Assembly: GCA_009779995.1 (NCBI GenBank)
Contig: WRDW01000018.1
Coordinates: 1 to 35,494, forward strand
Reading direction: 5' to 3'
DNA length: 35,494 nt
Source of the DNA: Oscillospiraceae bacterium
GTDB taxonomy: Bacteria > Bacillota > Clostridia > Oscillospirales > Acutalibacteraceae
Positions within the stretch are counted from its first letter, which is position 1; every line of letters starts with the position of its first letter. A program made the translations under genes and the position numbers. This document shows positions 14,234 to 21,881 of this stretch, one piece after another. The notes under the pieces are model-generated. The model worked only from the letters and a program-made list of their open reading frames with translations, was not told the DNA's origin and made no database searches.

Positions 14234-14262
14234 TTGCAGGACAGAAAAAAACGTGATATAAT
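14234..14262 (+). promoter_or_regulatory. Promoter of the 500-residue membrane protein operon
   Basis: TTGCAG (14234-14239), a 17-base spacer and TATAAT (14257-14262). The ribosome site AAAAGGGGG follows before the ATG at 14289. Confidence 0.78.
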
Positions 14263-14288
14263 AAATCACAGGAAAAGGGGGTGTATGT

Positions 14289-15791
14289 ATGGCATTGACC
14301 GGTGCCTGGCCCATCGCGCTGTTTGTCGGCGTGTCCATCCTTGCCGTATCCTACGGCTGGGGGATGCGCGGGACCACCCTTGGCGGCGAGAAGGGCGCGA
14401 TGCTTCCCGGGGCGCTGATGGGACTGCTGATCGCGGTGTTCAGCGGGTCGGCGTTTTTGCTGGAGCGCTTCTACCTTCTCAGCGCGGCGGGGGCGTTGGG
14501 GATGTACTTCGGCGGCTCGATGTCCTACATGCAGAGCATTGGCCTGGGCTCCGACCGCAACCCGCCGGAGGACCTCAAGCGCGGCCTGACGGGCATCGCC
14601 GTGAAGGGCTCCATCTGGTTCGGCATCTTCGGCGCGGTGGTGGGCCTGTTTTTGACCTTCCTGGCCGGGGCGTACAGCCTGAAAGCTGTGCTGCTATTGT
14701 TCGGCGCCATGCCCCTGGCGGGCCTGATTGGGTCAAGGCTGTTCGACCGGCCCTTCGACGAGGCGAAGGGCATACATCCCAAGATATACTTCTCGCGCAA
14801 CCGGCCCGAGGGCATGGGCGTGCTCTTCGGCATCCTGGCGGCGCTGGTCGTCTTCGCGGCGGCGAACAGGGACGCCCTGGCGCTCTGGCTGACGCTGGGC
14901 AGCACGGTTTCCGGCGGCGCTGGCTTCGTGCTGGCGCAGCTGCTCCACATACGCTCCAAATACCCCAACAAGAGGGGCCGGGTGTTCCTCGGCAGGTACA
15001 GGGGCTGGATAGGCTACTGGAAGGTGGCCGAGTGTACATACGGGGGCATCGCCGGGCTGGGCATCTCCGTTACATTTGTGCTGATTGCGAGGCTTTTGCC
15101 GGGGTACCAGGAGAGGTACGCCTCCATCGCCTGCGTTCCCCAGATGCTGCAAATCGAGCCTTGGATACTGCCCGCGATTTTCGCGATCCTGCTGGGGATA
15201 GACCTGCTGAAGTATATCCGCCGGCGGCCGAAGACCGAGAAGGAGCTGCGCTACATGCTCAGCCGGGGCTGGATGAGCGGCCAGGAGCTGGAGCTGGCCC
15301 TGCAAAGGCCCGGCAGGGAGCCCTCGAGGGCGTTTCAGCTCTACGAGAAGCTCGCGCACATCGCTGAATTCCCCATCTATTGCTACATTCCCCTGCTGAT
15401 GCTCTTTTTGGGAAGCGGCGAGGCGGCGGAGCTCGTTTCGTTTTATGTGCTATATTACGTTATCATCGAGCACCAGTTGTTCGAGCGCTTCAAGTGGTTC
15501 CGGACGATCATGCTCTGGCGCGCCGCGCTGCTCGGGTTTGGGTTTTTGATTGTCTTCGCGCAGTTCTATTGGCACTGGTCGCCCGGTCTGCTGCCCACCA
15601 TGCTGCTCTACGGCGCGGGCTACGAGGCGATCACCCTGGTGGGGAACATCGCGAAGAACAGCCCGGACCGCCACGGGAAGAAGACCATCAAAGAGAGCTC
15701 CCTGAAGGAGGCCTACGGGAGCGCGGCGACCATGCACGGGTATTACTTCATATGCATCGCCGTTATCACTGCATTTGCCGCCCTAATCTGA
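14289..15791 (+). CDS. Polytopic membrane protein of unknown function (500 aa)
   Basis: No family was recognised with confidence. The protein has about ten to twelve hydrophobic stretches. The first loop has a conspicuous Gly/Arg motif, YGWGMRGTTLGGEKGAMLPG (residues 22-41), that looks like a functional site. A central cytoplasmic-looking, basic loop (HIRSKYPNKRGRVFLGRYRG) and a charged stretch of about 60 residues (RRRPKTEKELRYML onward) split the membrane regions. The C-terminal part ends in a final helix. The next gene, a CDP-alcohol phosphatidyltransferase, starts 23 bases downstream and is probably cotranscribed, so a role in lipid or polyol-phosphate polymer metabolism is conceivable. 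The ATG at 14289 is favoured by the ribosome site; an ATG at 14285 is in another frame. Confidence 0.85.
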   Translation: MALTGAWPIALFVGVSILAVSYGWGMRGTTLGGEKGAMLPGALMGLLIAVFSGSAFLLERFYLLSAAGALGMYFGGSMSYMQSIGLGSDRNPPEDLKRGLTGIAVKGSIWFGIFGAVVGLFLTFLAGAYSLKAVLLLFGAMPLAGLIGSRLFDRPFDEAKGIHPKIYFSRNRPEGMGVLFGILAALVVFAAANRDALALWLTLGSTVSGGAGFVLAQLLHIRSKYPNKRGRVFLGRYRGWIGYWKVAECTYGGIAGLGISVTFVLIARLLPGYQERYASIACVPQMLQIEPWILPAIFAILLGIDLLKYIRRRPKTEKELRYMLSRGWMSGQELELALQRPGREPSRAFQLYEKLAHIAEFPIYCYIPLLMLFLGSGEAAELVSFYVLYYVIIEHQLFERFKWFRTIMLWRAALLGFGFLIVFAQFYWHWSPGLLPTMLLYGAGYEAITLVGNIAKNSPDRHGKKTIKESSLKEAYGSAATMHGYYFICIAVITAFAALI

Positions 15792-15814
15792 GAAATGTGA
15801 AAGGGGAAATATTC

Positions 15815-16396
15815 ATGAAATTCGCAAGGCAGATTCCCAACGCGCTTTCCATCTTCCGGCTGGTGGGCTCGTTTTCCCTGCTGGCCATCACGCAGATCCC
15901 CGACCGCGCCGTGATGCGCGCGGCGTTTACGCTGACCTACCTCATCGTGGGCGGTACCGACGCCCTGGACGGGTGGATCGCCCGGAAATGGCACTTTGAA
16001 AGCGAGTTCGGCGCGAAGATCGACAACATCGCAGATACCTGCGTGTTCGTCACGGGCTTCGTCAGCCTGCTGTTCCTGCTGAGGCTGTACCCCTCCCTGC
16101 CGAGCATCGCGGTGCTCAGCCTCGGCGCGGCGCTGAAGGTGTTCAGCTTCGCGCTGACAAAGGTGCGCTTCGGGGAGTGGAACACCATGCACACCTACAC
16201 CAACAAGGCGCTGGGCGTGGTGATGTTCTCCGCCGTGCCCGTGTGCGTGTGGATGGGCGAGATCAACTTCTGGGCCGTGGTGGCCGTGACGGCCTGCATC
16301 GCCCTGACCGTGGCGGAGGACACCTACATCCTGCTGACCAGCGAGACCTACAATGTCAACCACAAGGGCCTGCTGTTCGAGAAGAGGGCGAAATAA
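15815..16396 (+). CDS. CDP-alcohol phosphatidyltransferase
   Basis: The 193-residue integral membrane enzyme has the complete family motif: D49-x2-D52-G53-x2-A56-R57, then G66-x3-D70-x3-D74 (DALDGWIARKW...GAKIDNIADT). The aspartates bind the two metal ions that activate the CDP-alcohol. These enzymes transfer a phosphoalcohol from a CDP-linked donor to an acceptor such as glycerol-3-phosphate, inositol-phosphate or serine. The motif does not show which. The size is typical of PgsA-like enzymes. ATG 15815 is preceded by AAAGGGGA. It forms an operon with the upstream membrane protein and converges on the DUF6054-like gene, only 3 bases separating their ends. Confidence 0.9.
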   Translation: MKFARQIPNALSIFRLVGSFSLLAITQIPDRAVMRAAFTLTYLIVGGTDALDGWIARKWHFESEFGAKIDNIADTCVFVTGFVSLLFLLRLYPSLPSIAVLSLGAALKVFSFALTKVRFGEWNTMHTYTNKALGVVMFSAVPVCVWMGEINFWAVVAVTACIALTVAEDTYILLTSETYNVNHKGLLFEKRAK

Positions 16397-16399
16397 GCC

Positions 16400-16735
16400 C
16401 TACTGATAGCGTCTGACGACCTCAATCAAACGGTCCAAAAAGGCGTGCTCGCCCAAGGTGTTAATCTTGAGCAGCACCGCCTGGCTGCCGCCGGAGGTGA
16501 TGGCGGAGAGGAACAGCCGCCCACCGCTCTGCACCAGGGTGACGTTCAGGCTCACCCGGTTTTTGCCGACCATGCTGTAGCGCTCGTAGACCCGCACCGC
16601 GCAGCGCATGTCCGGCCCGGCGAAGTCGCTGCCGTCCTCGTAGCTGGCCGAGGCGCTGCCGCGCAGGATGCCGTCGTGAATAGCACCGGCAATTTCGTCA
16701 AAATTGCCTCTGAGATAGCTTTCGAATTTGGCCAT
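16400..16735 (-). CDS. Small DUF6054-like protein (111 aa)
   Basis: The pattern is a short N-terminal helix (MAKFESYLRGNFDEIAGAI), SASASYEDGSDF, CAVRVYERYSMVGKNRVSLNVTLV and SAITSGGSQAVLLKIN. It resembles, from memory, a family of small Firmicute proteins named DUF6054, of unknown function. It contains no signal or membrane segment. It begins 12 bases after the FMN-binding split-barrel gene and is likely cotranscribed with it. The family assignment should be treated as tentative, while the coding status is well supported. Confidence 0.75.
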   Translation of the reverse strand: MAKFESYLRGNFDEIAGAIHDGILRGSASASYEDGSDFAGPDMRCAVRVYERYSMVGKNRVSLNVTLVQSGGRLFLSAITSGGSQAVLLKINTLGEHAFLDRLIEVVRRYQ

Positions 16736-16747
16736 GGAAAAATCTCC

Positions 16748-17572
16748 TTAAAACTCCGTAATCGCCTCCGGCTTTGCCGCCTTGGGATAGATGTAGCCCG
16801 AGGCGGGGGGCATGGAGTTGTAGATTCTTTCAATGTCAATCACATGCGCGCCGGCCTTTTTGCCGAAGTAACTGCCCTTGACCAGCACGCTTTGCATATC
16901 CAGGTTCAGCGCCATCACGCTCACGGGCGTGCCGGGCGCGAGGCCCGCAAGGTCCTCGCCGAAGGGGCTGCCCGCAAAGGCGATGCGGTCCGTGCCCGCG
17001 TGGGTGGCCTGCACGATTGGCGTAATGGACAGGCCGTTCTCTCCGGTGCAGCAGAGGAATTTCGGGCTGTCGATCCCCGCGAAGAGCGCCCTGCCGAAGA
17101 GGTTGAGGGCGTTCTTTTCGCTCTTCGCGGCGAAGGGCGCGGCGGCGCGGCTGAGCAGCGCCCCAAGGCCGATCTGCAGCACGGGCAGCTTTTCTACTTC
17201 CGTGATTTCAAGCAAATCCAGATACCATACGGTGTTGACGCCGAAATACGCATTGTAGCGGAAGAGCGGCTTGTTGTTGTACATGTCGAACTCCGGGCCG
17301 GTTTTGGCCGTGTGGGTGAAGCGCGCGCGGCCGCGCAGCCACTTCATGTCGGCCGTGAGGGCCAAAAAGGCGCAGTCGGGCCGCTTGGGTAAAAACTCCT
17401 TGCTCAAGCCCACGCAGAACTGCCCGAACATGACCCTGTCCTCCCCCAGGCCCTCCAGCGAGCTGAGGAAGGTCAGGTGGGGCTTGCCCTCGTCGTCGAT
17501 TGTGCCCAGCAGGGCGAGCTTGCTGGTCAAGGCGAGCAGCTCCCGCGCCGCCGGGCTGATGGTGTTGTTCAT
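16748..17572 (-). CDS. Pyridoxamine 5'-phosphate oxidase-like FMN-binding split-barrel protein
   Basis: The 274-residue protein has the N-terminal split-barrel signature KLALLGTIDDEGKPHLTFLSSLEG followed by RVMFGQFCVGLSKE, typical of PNPOx-like flavin or heme binding proteins. The N-terminal domain covers about residues 1-130. The C-terminal half holds a second similar region (LSITPIVQATHAGTDRIAF), possibly a degenerate barrel repeat. No specific substrate can be assigned; members include flavin reductases and F420- or heme-binding proteins. The start is supported by AGGAG 9 bases upstream of ATG 17572. It is first of a two-gene unit with the DUF6054-like gene. Confidence 0.8.
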   Translation of the reverse strand: MNNTISPAARELLALTSKLALLGTIDDEGKPHLTFLSSLEGLGEDRVMFGQFCVGLSKEFLPKRPDCAFLALTADMKWLRGRARFTHTAKTGPEFDMYNNKPLFRYNAYFGVNTVWYLDLLEITEVEKLPVLQIGLGALLSRAAAPFAAKSEKNALNLFGRALFAGIDSPKFLCCTGENGLSITPIVQATHAGTDRIAFAGSPFGEDLAGLAPGTPVSVMALNLDMQSVLVKGSYFGKKAGAHVIDIERIYNSMPPASGYIYPKAAKPEAITEF

Positions 17573-17604
17573 AGGTAATACTCCTGTCTGTGTAAATCAA
17601 TGCG

Positions 17605-18087
17605 CTAAAAAAATCTATCTGTCAACACTTTGAATTCCGGCTTTGTTACATAGGAACAATAGCAGGCCTCGCCGGCAAAATGCAGCACCTTTTCAAATCG
17701 GAATCGCAAAACCGGCATGGTGACATACCGCATCACCTCGGTTTTGGGGATCCACATAACTTCGCTTGTTTCGTCCGAAATGGTGGGCTGGCCATCTACA
17801 TAATCACAAAGGAAGTCGAACATCACTTTTGTCGGCACATGCGTTACGCCGTCATGATAAAGATATTGCCCGACGTTGGAATACACCCCTACCAAGCATC
17901 TGACGGAAGCCGTAATGCCGCTCTCCTCAAAGATTTCCCGCAATACGCCTTCCACAAGATTTTCGCCGATTTCAACCTGCCCGCCCGCGGTATCCCAGCC
18001 TCTGTGATGTGTTTTCACGAGAAGCAGGTTTCCGCTTTTATCCTCCACATAGCCTGCAGCGGCTACAATATGTGTAGGAAAGCCCAT
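17605..18087 (-). CDS. Nudix hydrolase
   Basis: The Nudix box is complete: G36-x5-E42-x7-R50-E51-I52-F53-E54-E55-S56-G57-I58. The start is ATG 18087, because the better ribosome site (GGAGGGA) lies just upstream; a TTG five codons earlier would overlap that site. The 160-residue protein should hydrolyse a nucleoside diphosphate linked to another moiety, with Mg bound by the box glutamates. The phosphorylated substrate is unknown. It is 49 bases after the glycyl radical activase gene on the same strand, so it may be read through from that operon. A functional link is not evident. Confidence 0.9.
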   Translation of the reverse strand: MGFPTHIVAAAGYVEDKSGNLLLVKTHHRGWDTAGGQVEIGENLVEGVLREIFEESGITASVRCLVGVYSNVGQYLYHDGVTHVPTKVMFDFLCDYVDGQPTISDETSEVMWIPKTEVMRYVTMPVLRFRFEKVLHFAGEACYCSYVTKPEFKVLTDRFF

Positions 18088-18136
18088 GCTGGTTCCCTCC
18101 AAGAGAATTATTTCTGATTTTGCCTGGCCGCCTCTG

Positions 18137-19078
18137 CTATTCTTTCACCGCGCCCGTCCAGCGGGTATCCGAACAGGCGCCGGTGGATTTCGCGATTTCG
18201 CACAGCGCCTCCATTTTTTCGCGGGCGGCCAGAGGCACACCTGCGAATTCCCAGGCACGGCCCATGCTGCGATATTTTGATTCGCACAGGTTGTTGAACG
18301 CGCACAGCTCCCAGCGTTCGATTGCATCGCTGTGTTCTTTGAGCAATTCGCCTATAGCCCGGATATTTTCATCGCTGTCCGTCGCGCCGGGGATAATCGG
18401 CGTTCGTATCCAGCACCTGCGGTGCGATTCAGCCACGATTCGAAAATTGCGCAGGATCTCTTCGTTGCCCGCGCCGGTCAGCTCTCTGTGCTTTGCGCTG
18501 TCGGCTACTTTTATATCGTACAGCACCATATCGCAATGCTCCAGTGCCGCGCGCAGTCGCGCTTCCGGCACCAGGCCGCAGGTGTCAATCGCCACATGCG
18601 CGCCCCGTTCCTTCAGCAGGCGCAGCAGCTCGAGCGAGGCCCCCTGCATCAGCGCCTCCCCGCCCGAGAGCGTCACGCCGCCCTCGGCGCCCCAGTAGGC
18701 CCTGTCTTTGAGCAGCTCGCGGCAGAGCTTTAAAACATCCCAAGGCAGGCCTTTAGCCTCCAGAGCGCCCGCCGGGCAGGCCTCGCAGCAGGCGAAGCAG
18801 CCCACGCAGCGCGCCCGGTCAATGGCTACGCCGGATGCTTCGAAGGCCAGGGCTTTTTCCGGACATGCGATTGCCCCCTGGGGGCAGACAGCGGCGCAGC
18901 TCCCGCAGCCCATGCATCGCGCGGCGTGCCACAAAACTTCTCTGCGCGGGTCAATGCTCTCGGGGTTGTGGCACCAGCCGCAGCGCAACGGGCAGCCCTT
19001 GAGGAACACCGTGGTGCGCAGGCCGGGGCCGTCCTCGCTGGACATGCGCTGGATGTCGAGGACTGTGAGGGTGGGCAT
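18137..19078 (-). CDS. Glycyl radical enzyme activating enzyme (radical SAM)
   Basis: The 313-residue radical SAM enzyme has the CxxxCxxC cluster motif C29-PLR-C33-GW-C36 preceded by EDGPGLRTTVFLKG. A ferredoxin-like insert carries two further [4Fe-4S] sites (C55/C58/C61/C65 and C91/C94/C97/C101). That layout marks activases of eliminase- and decarboxylase-type glycyl radical enzymes rather than the shorter PFL activase. It would cleave S-adenosylmethionine to 5'-deoxyadenosine and methionine and abstract hydrogen from Gly814 of the enzyme encoded at 21882-24401. It is separated from that enzyme by four genes on the same strand. The ATG follows AAAGGAAAC. Confidence 0.95.
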   Translation of the reverse strand: MPTLTVLDIQRMSSEDGPGLRTTVFLKGCPLRCGWCHNPESIDPRREVLWHAARCMGCGSCAAVCPQGAIACPEKALAFEASGVAIDRARCVGCFACCEACPAGALEAKGLPWDVLKLCRELLKDRAYWGAEGGVTLSGGEALMQGASLELLRLLKERGAHVAIDTCGLVPEARLRAALEHCDMVLYDIKVADSAKHRELTGAGNEEILRNFRIVAESHRRCWIRTPIIPGATDSDENIRAIGELLKEHSDAIERWELCAFNNLCESKYRSMGRAWEFAGVPLAAREKMEALCEIAKSTGACSDTRWTGAVKE

Positions 19079-19088
19079 ATGTTTCCTT

Positions 19089-20327
19089 TCAAGGTTGATT
19101 TAAGGCATTGAGCGCATCTTCATATATTTTCAAGTAATCCTGATTATTTGACATATATAGCGGCTCGCCGTCATCAATAAAATAATATAGCTGGCCGTCT
19201 TTGATAATCATCTTGCGTAAAATTGTGTAATCAAACAGTTCGTCCGCTTCGCCGAATTCGTCTGTATCCTCGGAAAAGAAATGGCTGGAATATTCCACGC
19301 GATCACAGGTGAGCGCGAGAATATCTTCGAAGGGATAATAGCGACAGATGACACGCGATGTCTCAAAATCAAATGCAGCCTCAACAATTTTCAGGTCTCC
19401 ATTCCCATCGCGATATGCTCTGAAGAAGGAACCTTTCTTCGCTGGATAGATGCCGGATGCATCGGCTTCGGTCTTTTCATATGTGTCAATCGAAGCATCA
19501 CGCATATGGCGCATCGCGTCGAATTTGAATTCGCTGTATCGAAAAGCAGCACTGTGTGCTTCCCTCATCGCCAACGCCTCGATCACACTTGCCGTATCTT
19601 CGGCTGCCTTTTCAGCCGAAATCGGCCCGTGCTTGAAAAAGCCCAGGAGAGAGCTGTTTTCATAGGTATCGGACATACTTCTTATAATCAGCAGGGGGAC
19701 GCCCAGTTCCTGCGCGGCCTGCACAACGGCATAGCTCTCCTGGTCCACGGCCACCGCGCCGCAGGCGTTCGCGATTCTGTCGTAGTCGCTCTTGCGCCAG
19801 GTCATCTTGTTGCCGGTGGCGACGGGGGCGAGCTGCGCATCCTTGAGAACGCCATCAGCGAGGGCCGCGAGGGCCGCGTCTGTCTTGATGGAGACCCAGT
19901 CGTCCTTCCACGCCGGAAAGACCTCGCTGGCAATTATAGTTTCGTAGAGGCCAATCTCGGGCACGATGCCGCCGGACATCCCGAACAGGACGAGCACATC
20001 TGGCTGGAAATTCTCGATGAGCGCCCGCGCGCCCGCCTCGGCTTTGTCCAGGCCCATGCCGCACTGGTGGAGGATGACATGCACTGAACCAATCCTGCCA
20101 TATGTGTACTTTTTCCCGGCATTCTTGATTTCCCGGGCGTCGTCCATCCGGTCAATCATGTGTTTTGCCTCCATGTCCATAGCGGCGAGGAGAGCAACGG
20201 AGGGTTTTCCGGGGAGCACGAGGCCATACGCCTCCTCGGTGCCGATGAACCATATCGCAAGGGCTGCGCCCGCAATACAAATCACCAGCGCGATTGCGCT
20301 GAGAAGTATGACTATGCGTTTTTTCAT
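19089..20327 (-). CDS. Membrane-anchored nucleosidase-like protein with C-terminal extension
   Basis: The 412-residue protein has an N-terminal hydrophobic segment (about residues 5-28: basic start, then IVILLSAIALVICIAGAALAIWF). It acts as an uncleaved anchor or signal. Residues about 43-255 form a PNP_UDP_1 (MTA/SAH nucleosidase-like) domain: VALLAAMDMEAKH with Glu53, QCGMGLDKAEAG, and VDQESYA (Glu197) followed by IIRSMSD with Asp220. All three residues correspond to catalytic E12, E174 and D197 of E. coli MTAN. About 150 residues follow (260-412) with no recognised family, encoded by noticeably more AT-rich DNA. It is a paralogue of the upstream gene, 5 bases away. An extracytoplasmic nucleosidase is unusual, since known substrates (MTA, SAH, 5'-deoxyadenosine) are cytoplasmic. 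Confidence 0.8.
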   Translation of the reverse strand: MKKRIVILLSAIALVICIAGAALAIWFIGTEEAYGLVLPGKPSVALLAAMDMEAKHMIDRMDDAREIKNAGKKYTYGRIGSVHVILHQCGMGLDKAEAGARALIENFQPDVLVLFGMSGGIVPEIGLYETIIASEVFPAWKDDWVSIKTDAALAALADGVLKDAQLAPVATGNKMTWRKSDYDRIANACGAVAVDQESYAVVQAAQELGVPLLIIRSMSDTYENSSLLGFFKHGPISAEKAAEDTASVIEALAMREAHSAAFRYSEFKFDAMRHMRDASIDTYEKTEADASGIYPAKKGSFFRAYRDGNGDLKIVEAAFDFETSRVICRYYPFEDILALTCDRVEYSSHFFSEDTDEFGEADELFDYTILRKMIIKDGQLYYFIDDGEPLYMSNNQDYLKIYEDALNALNQP

Positions 20328-20332
20328 GCTGT

Positions 20333-21070
20333 CTATCCCATTTCAGCTAATTTCTTGATCACGGCTTCCGTGCCTTCAGCGGCCTTGTCGGCGGCGATAG
20401 GGCCGTTTTTGGGCCAGGCAGGCAACGTGGAGTAGTGGTAGGTGTTCGCCGTGCAGCGGATCACCAGCAGGGGGATGCCCTTCTCCTTGGCCACCTTCGC
20501 CACGGCGTAGCTCTCCAGGTCGATAGCCACCGCGCCGCTCTGGGCCGCGATGCGCGCCATGGCCTTCGGCGTGATGGAGAAGCCCGATTCCGCCACCAGG
20601 CGCACGCGCCGGGCGTGGGGCAGCAGTTCCTGCGCGAGGGATACGAGCGCTTCGTCGGCGGGGATGGCGTCGCCGCCCTCCACGCCTTCCAGGCTGAGGG
20701 AATCCGCAATCATCACCTGGTGCACTTCGAGCTCGGGAACGAGCGCGCCGGAGGTGCCGTAGACGAATAAATTGCTCGGCTGGAAGGCATCGATCATGTC
20801 GCGCACGCCGGCCTCGGCCTTCTTCAGGCCCATGCCGGTCTGCACCAGCACGACCTCCGTGCCGCCAATCGTGCCGCGGGTATATGTCCTGCCCGCCACC
20901 TTGACTTGACGCACGCCGTCCATGCGCTTGACCAGCTGCTTGGCCTCCACTCTCATCGCCGCCAGCACGGCGATGGGTACCTGTTCGGGCTCTGCCTCCG
21001 GCGCGCCGCAGGCCGCGAAGGCGAGCAGGCACAGCAGCAATACCAATGCTGACGTTATTGCTTTTTTCAT
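20333..21070 (-). CDS. Nucleosidase-fold putative lipoprotein (MTAN-like)
   Basis: The ATG at 21070 is preceded by GGGGG. The 245-residue protein begins with a lipoprotein-type signal (MKKAITSALVLLLCLLAFAAC; candidate lipid-bearing Cys21, though Phe at -3 is not ideal). The rest is a single PNP_UDP_1 domain: IAVLAAMRVEAKQ (Glu42), QTGMGLKKAEAG, and DLESYAV (Glu186). At the position of the catalytic aspartate of MTAN it has Asn209 (RCTANTY) where its paralogue has Asp. Such an Asn is known, to my memory, in futalosine-hydrolase-like relatives, so it may mean altered specificity rather than a dead enzyme. It lies in the glycyl radical operon between the 51-residue Cys protein and the larger paralogue. 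Confidence 0.82.
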   Translation of the reverse strand: MKKAITSALVLLLCLLAFAACGAPEAEPEQVPIAVLAAMRVEAKQLVKRMDGVRQVKVAGRTYTRGTIGGTEVVLVQTGMGLKKAEAGVRDMIDAFQPSNLFVYGTSGALVPELEVHQVMIADSLSLEGVEGGDAIPADEALVSLAQELLPHARRVRLVAESGFSITPKAMARIAAQSGAVAIDLESYAVAKVAKEKGIPLLVIRCTANTYHYSTLPAWPKNGPIAADKAAEGTEAVIKKLAEMG

Positions 21071-21086
21071 AGCAATTCCCCCTAAT

Positions 21087-21242
21087 TTATGTTGTCTTGA
21101 TATCCATACACGCCTCGGCGTCCGCCGGGTCGCGGAAATCCTCCCGGAGAGTGCACCAGAACTTCTGCTCGATGAGATCAAGCTCGCTGTAGACGCAGTC
21201 CTGGCATTCGCGGTTGATGTAAAGGTCGTAGACGAAGCCCAT
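21087..21242 (-). CDS. 51-residue four-cysteine protein, candidate Fe-S small subunit of the glycyl radical enzyme
   Basis: A short frame from ATG 21242 to TAA 21087 fills the gap between the rhomboid-like gene (15 bases upstream) and the lipoprotein gene (16 bases downstream). AAAGGGA sits ahead of the start. The 51-residue product begins MGFVYDLYI and has cysteines at 13, 16, 30 and 45 (CQDC...FWC...EAC). This CxxC-x13-C-x14-C pattern resembles the small HiPIP-like [4Fe-4S] subunits of benzylsuccinate synthase (BssB/BssC) and, more loosely, the small subunit of 4-hydroxyphenylacetate decarboxylase. Membership in the glycyl radical operon supports such a role. No family search was possible; coding is inferred from position, cysteine pattern and tight packing. 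Confidence 0.65.
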   Translation of the reverse strand: MGFVYDLYINRECQDCVYSELDLIEQKFWCTLREDFRDPADAEACMDIKTT

Positions 21243-21257
21243 GGGTGTCCCTTTCTG

Positions 21258-21875
21258 TCAAGTTAGTAGAAACGCCAGCCCAATGCCCGAGAGGAATCCA
21301 TAGCCATGCGCTAACATGCTGCCCGGGTCAACCACGTTCGATATCACATAGAGCAGCAGGTAGATCCGTCCGGGCCACGAAATTGCTTGCAGCAGCTGCG
21401 GCTCCCGCACAAGCATGATCGCAAGCACCGCCAGCGCCCCGTAAATCGCCGGTGAACCCCCTTGGCCGTATTCAGAATCGGGGAAATGAAATACCGATAA
21501 CAGGCTGACAACCAGACCGCTAACCAGCAGCACCAGAAGATAACGCCAAGGGCCGAGCTGTGACTCCATAAAACTGCCCATGGCCCAAAGCGCCGCGCAA
21601 TTGCCCGCCAAGTGAAACAGCCCGCAATGCAAAAACAGATAGCTCACTAGCCGCCAGAGCTGGCCGCGCCGCACGGCCGGGGCATTCAGGCAAAGGGCTT
21701 TGTTGAAGGGTGTGTGGTGCTTGCCCATTTGAATTCCGCAATTGCCTTGCTTGCCCAGGACAAGATATGAATAGCTCCAGCGTTTTACGCCCTTGGGCGG
21801 GAACACCAGGTAATCCAGCACGTGCACAATAACCAACAATGCGATCAGGCTATATGTAACCATATTGAACCTCAT
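21258..21875 (-). CDS. Rhomboid-family intramembrane protease-like protein
   Basis: The 205-residue protein has about six hydrophobic segments. The rhomboid hallmarks are GQLWRLVSYLFLHCGLFHLAGNCAAL in the loop and second core helix, GGSPAIYG with the candidate catalytic serine, and a last-helix histidine in AHGYGFLSGIG. The serine motif is GxSP rather than the usual GxSG. In active rhomboids the Ser-His dyad cleaves membrane proteins within the bilayer. It begins 6 bases after the glycyl radical enzyme stop, so it is cotranscribed with it, which is not a pairing I know. An internal ATG (residue 5, preceded by GAGG) is a possible start. Confidence 0.82.
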   Translation of the reverse strand: MRFNMVTYSLIALLVIVHVLDYLVFPPKGVKRWSYSYLVLGKQGNCGIQMGKHHTPFNKALCLNAPAVRRGQLWRLVSYLFLHCGLFHLAGNCAALWAMGSFMESQLGPWRYLLVLLVSGLVVSLLSVFHFPDSEYGQGGSPAIYGALAVLAIMLVREPQLLQAISWPGRIYLLLYVISNVVDPGSMLAHGYGFLSGIGLAFLLT

Positions 21876-21881
21876 TGAACC

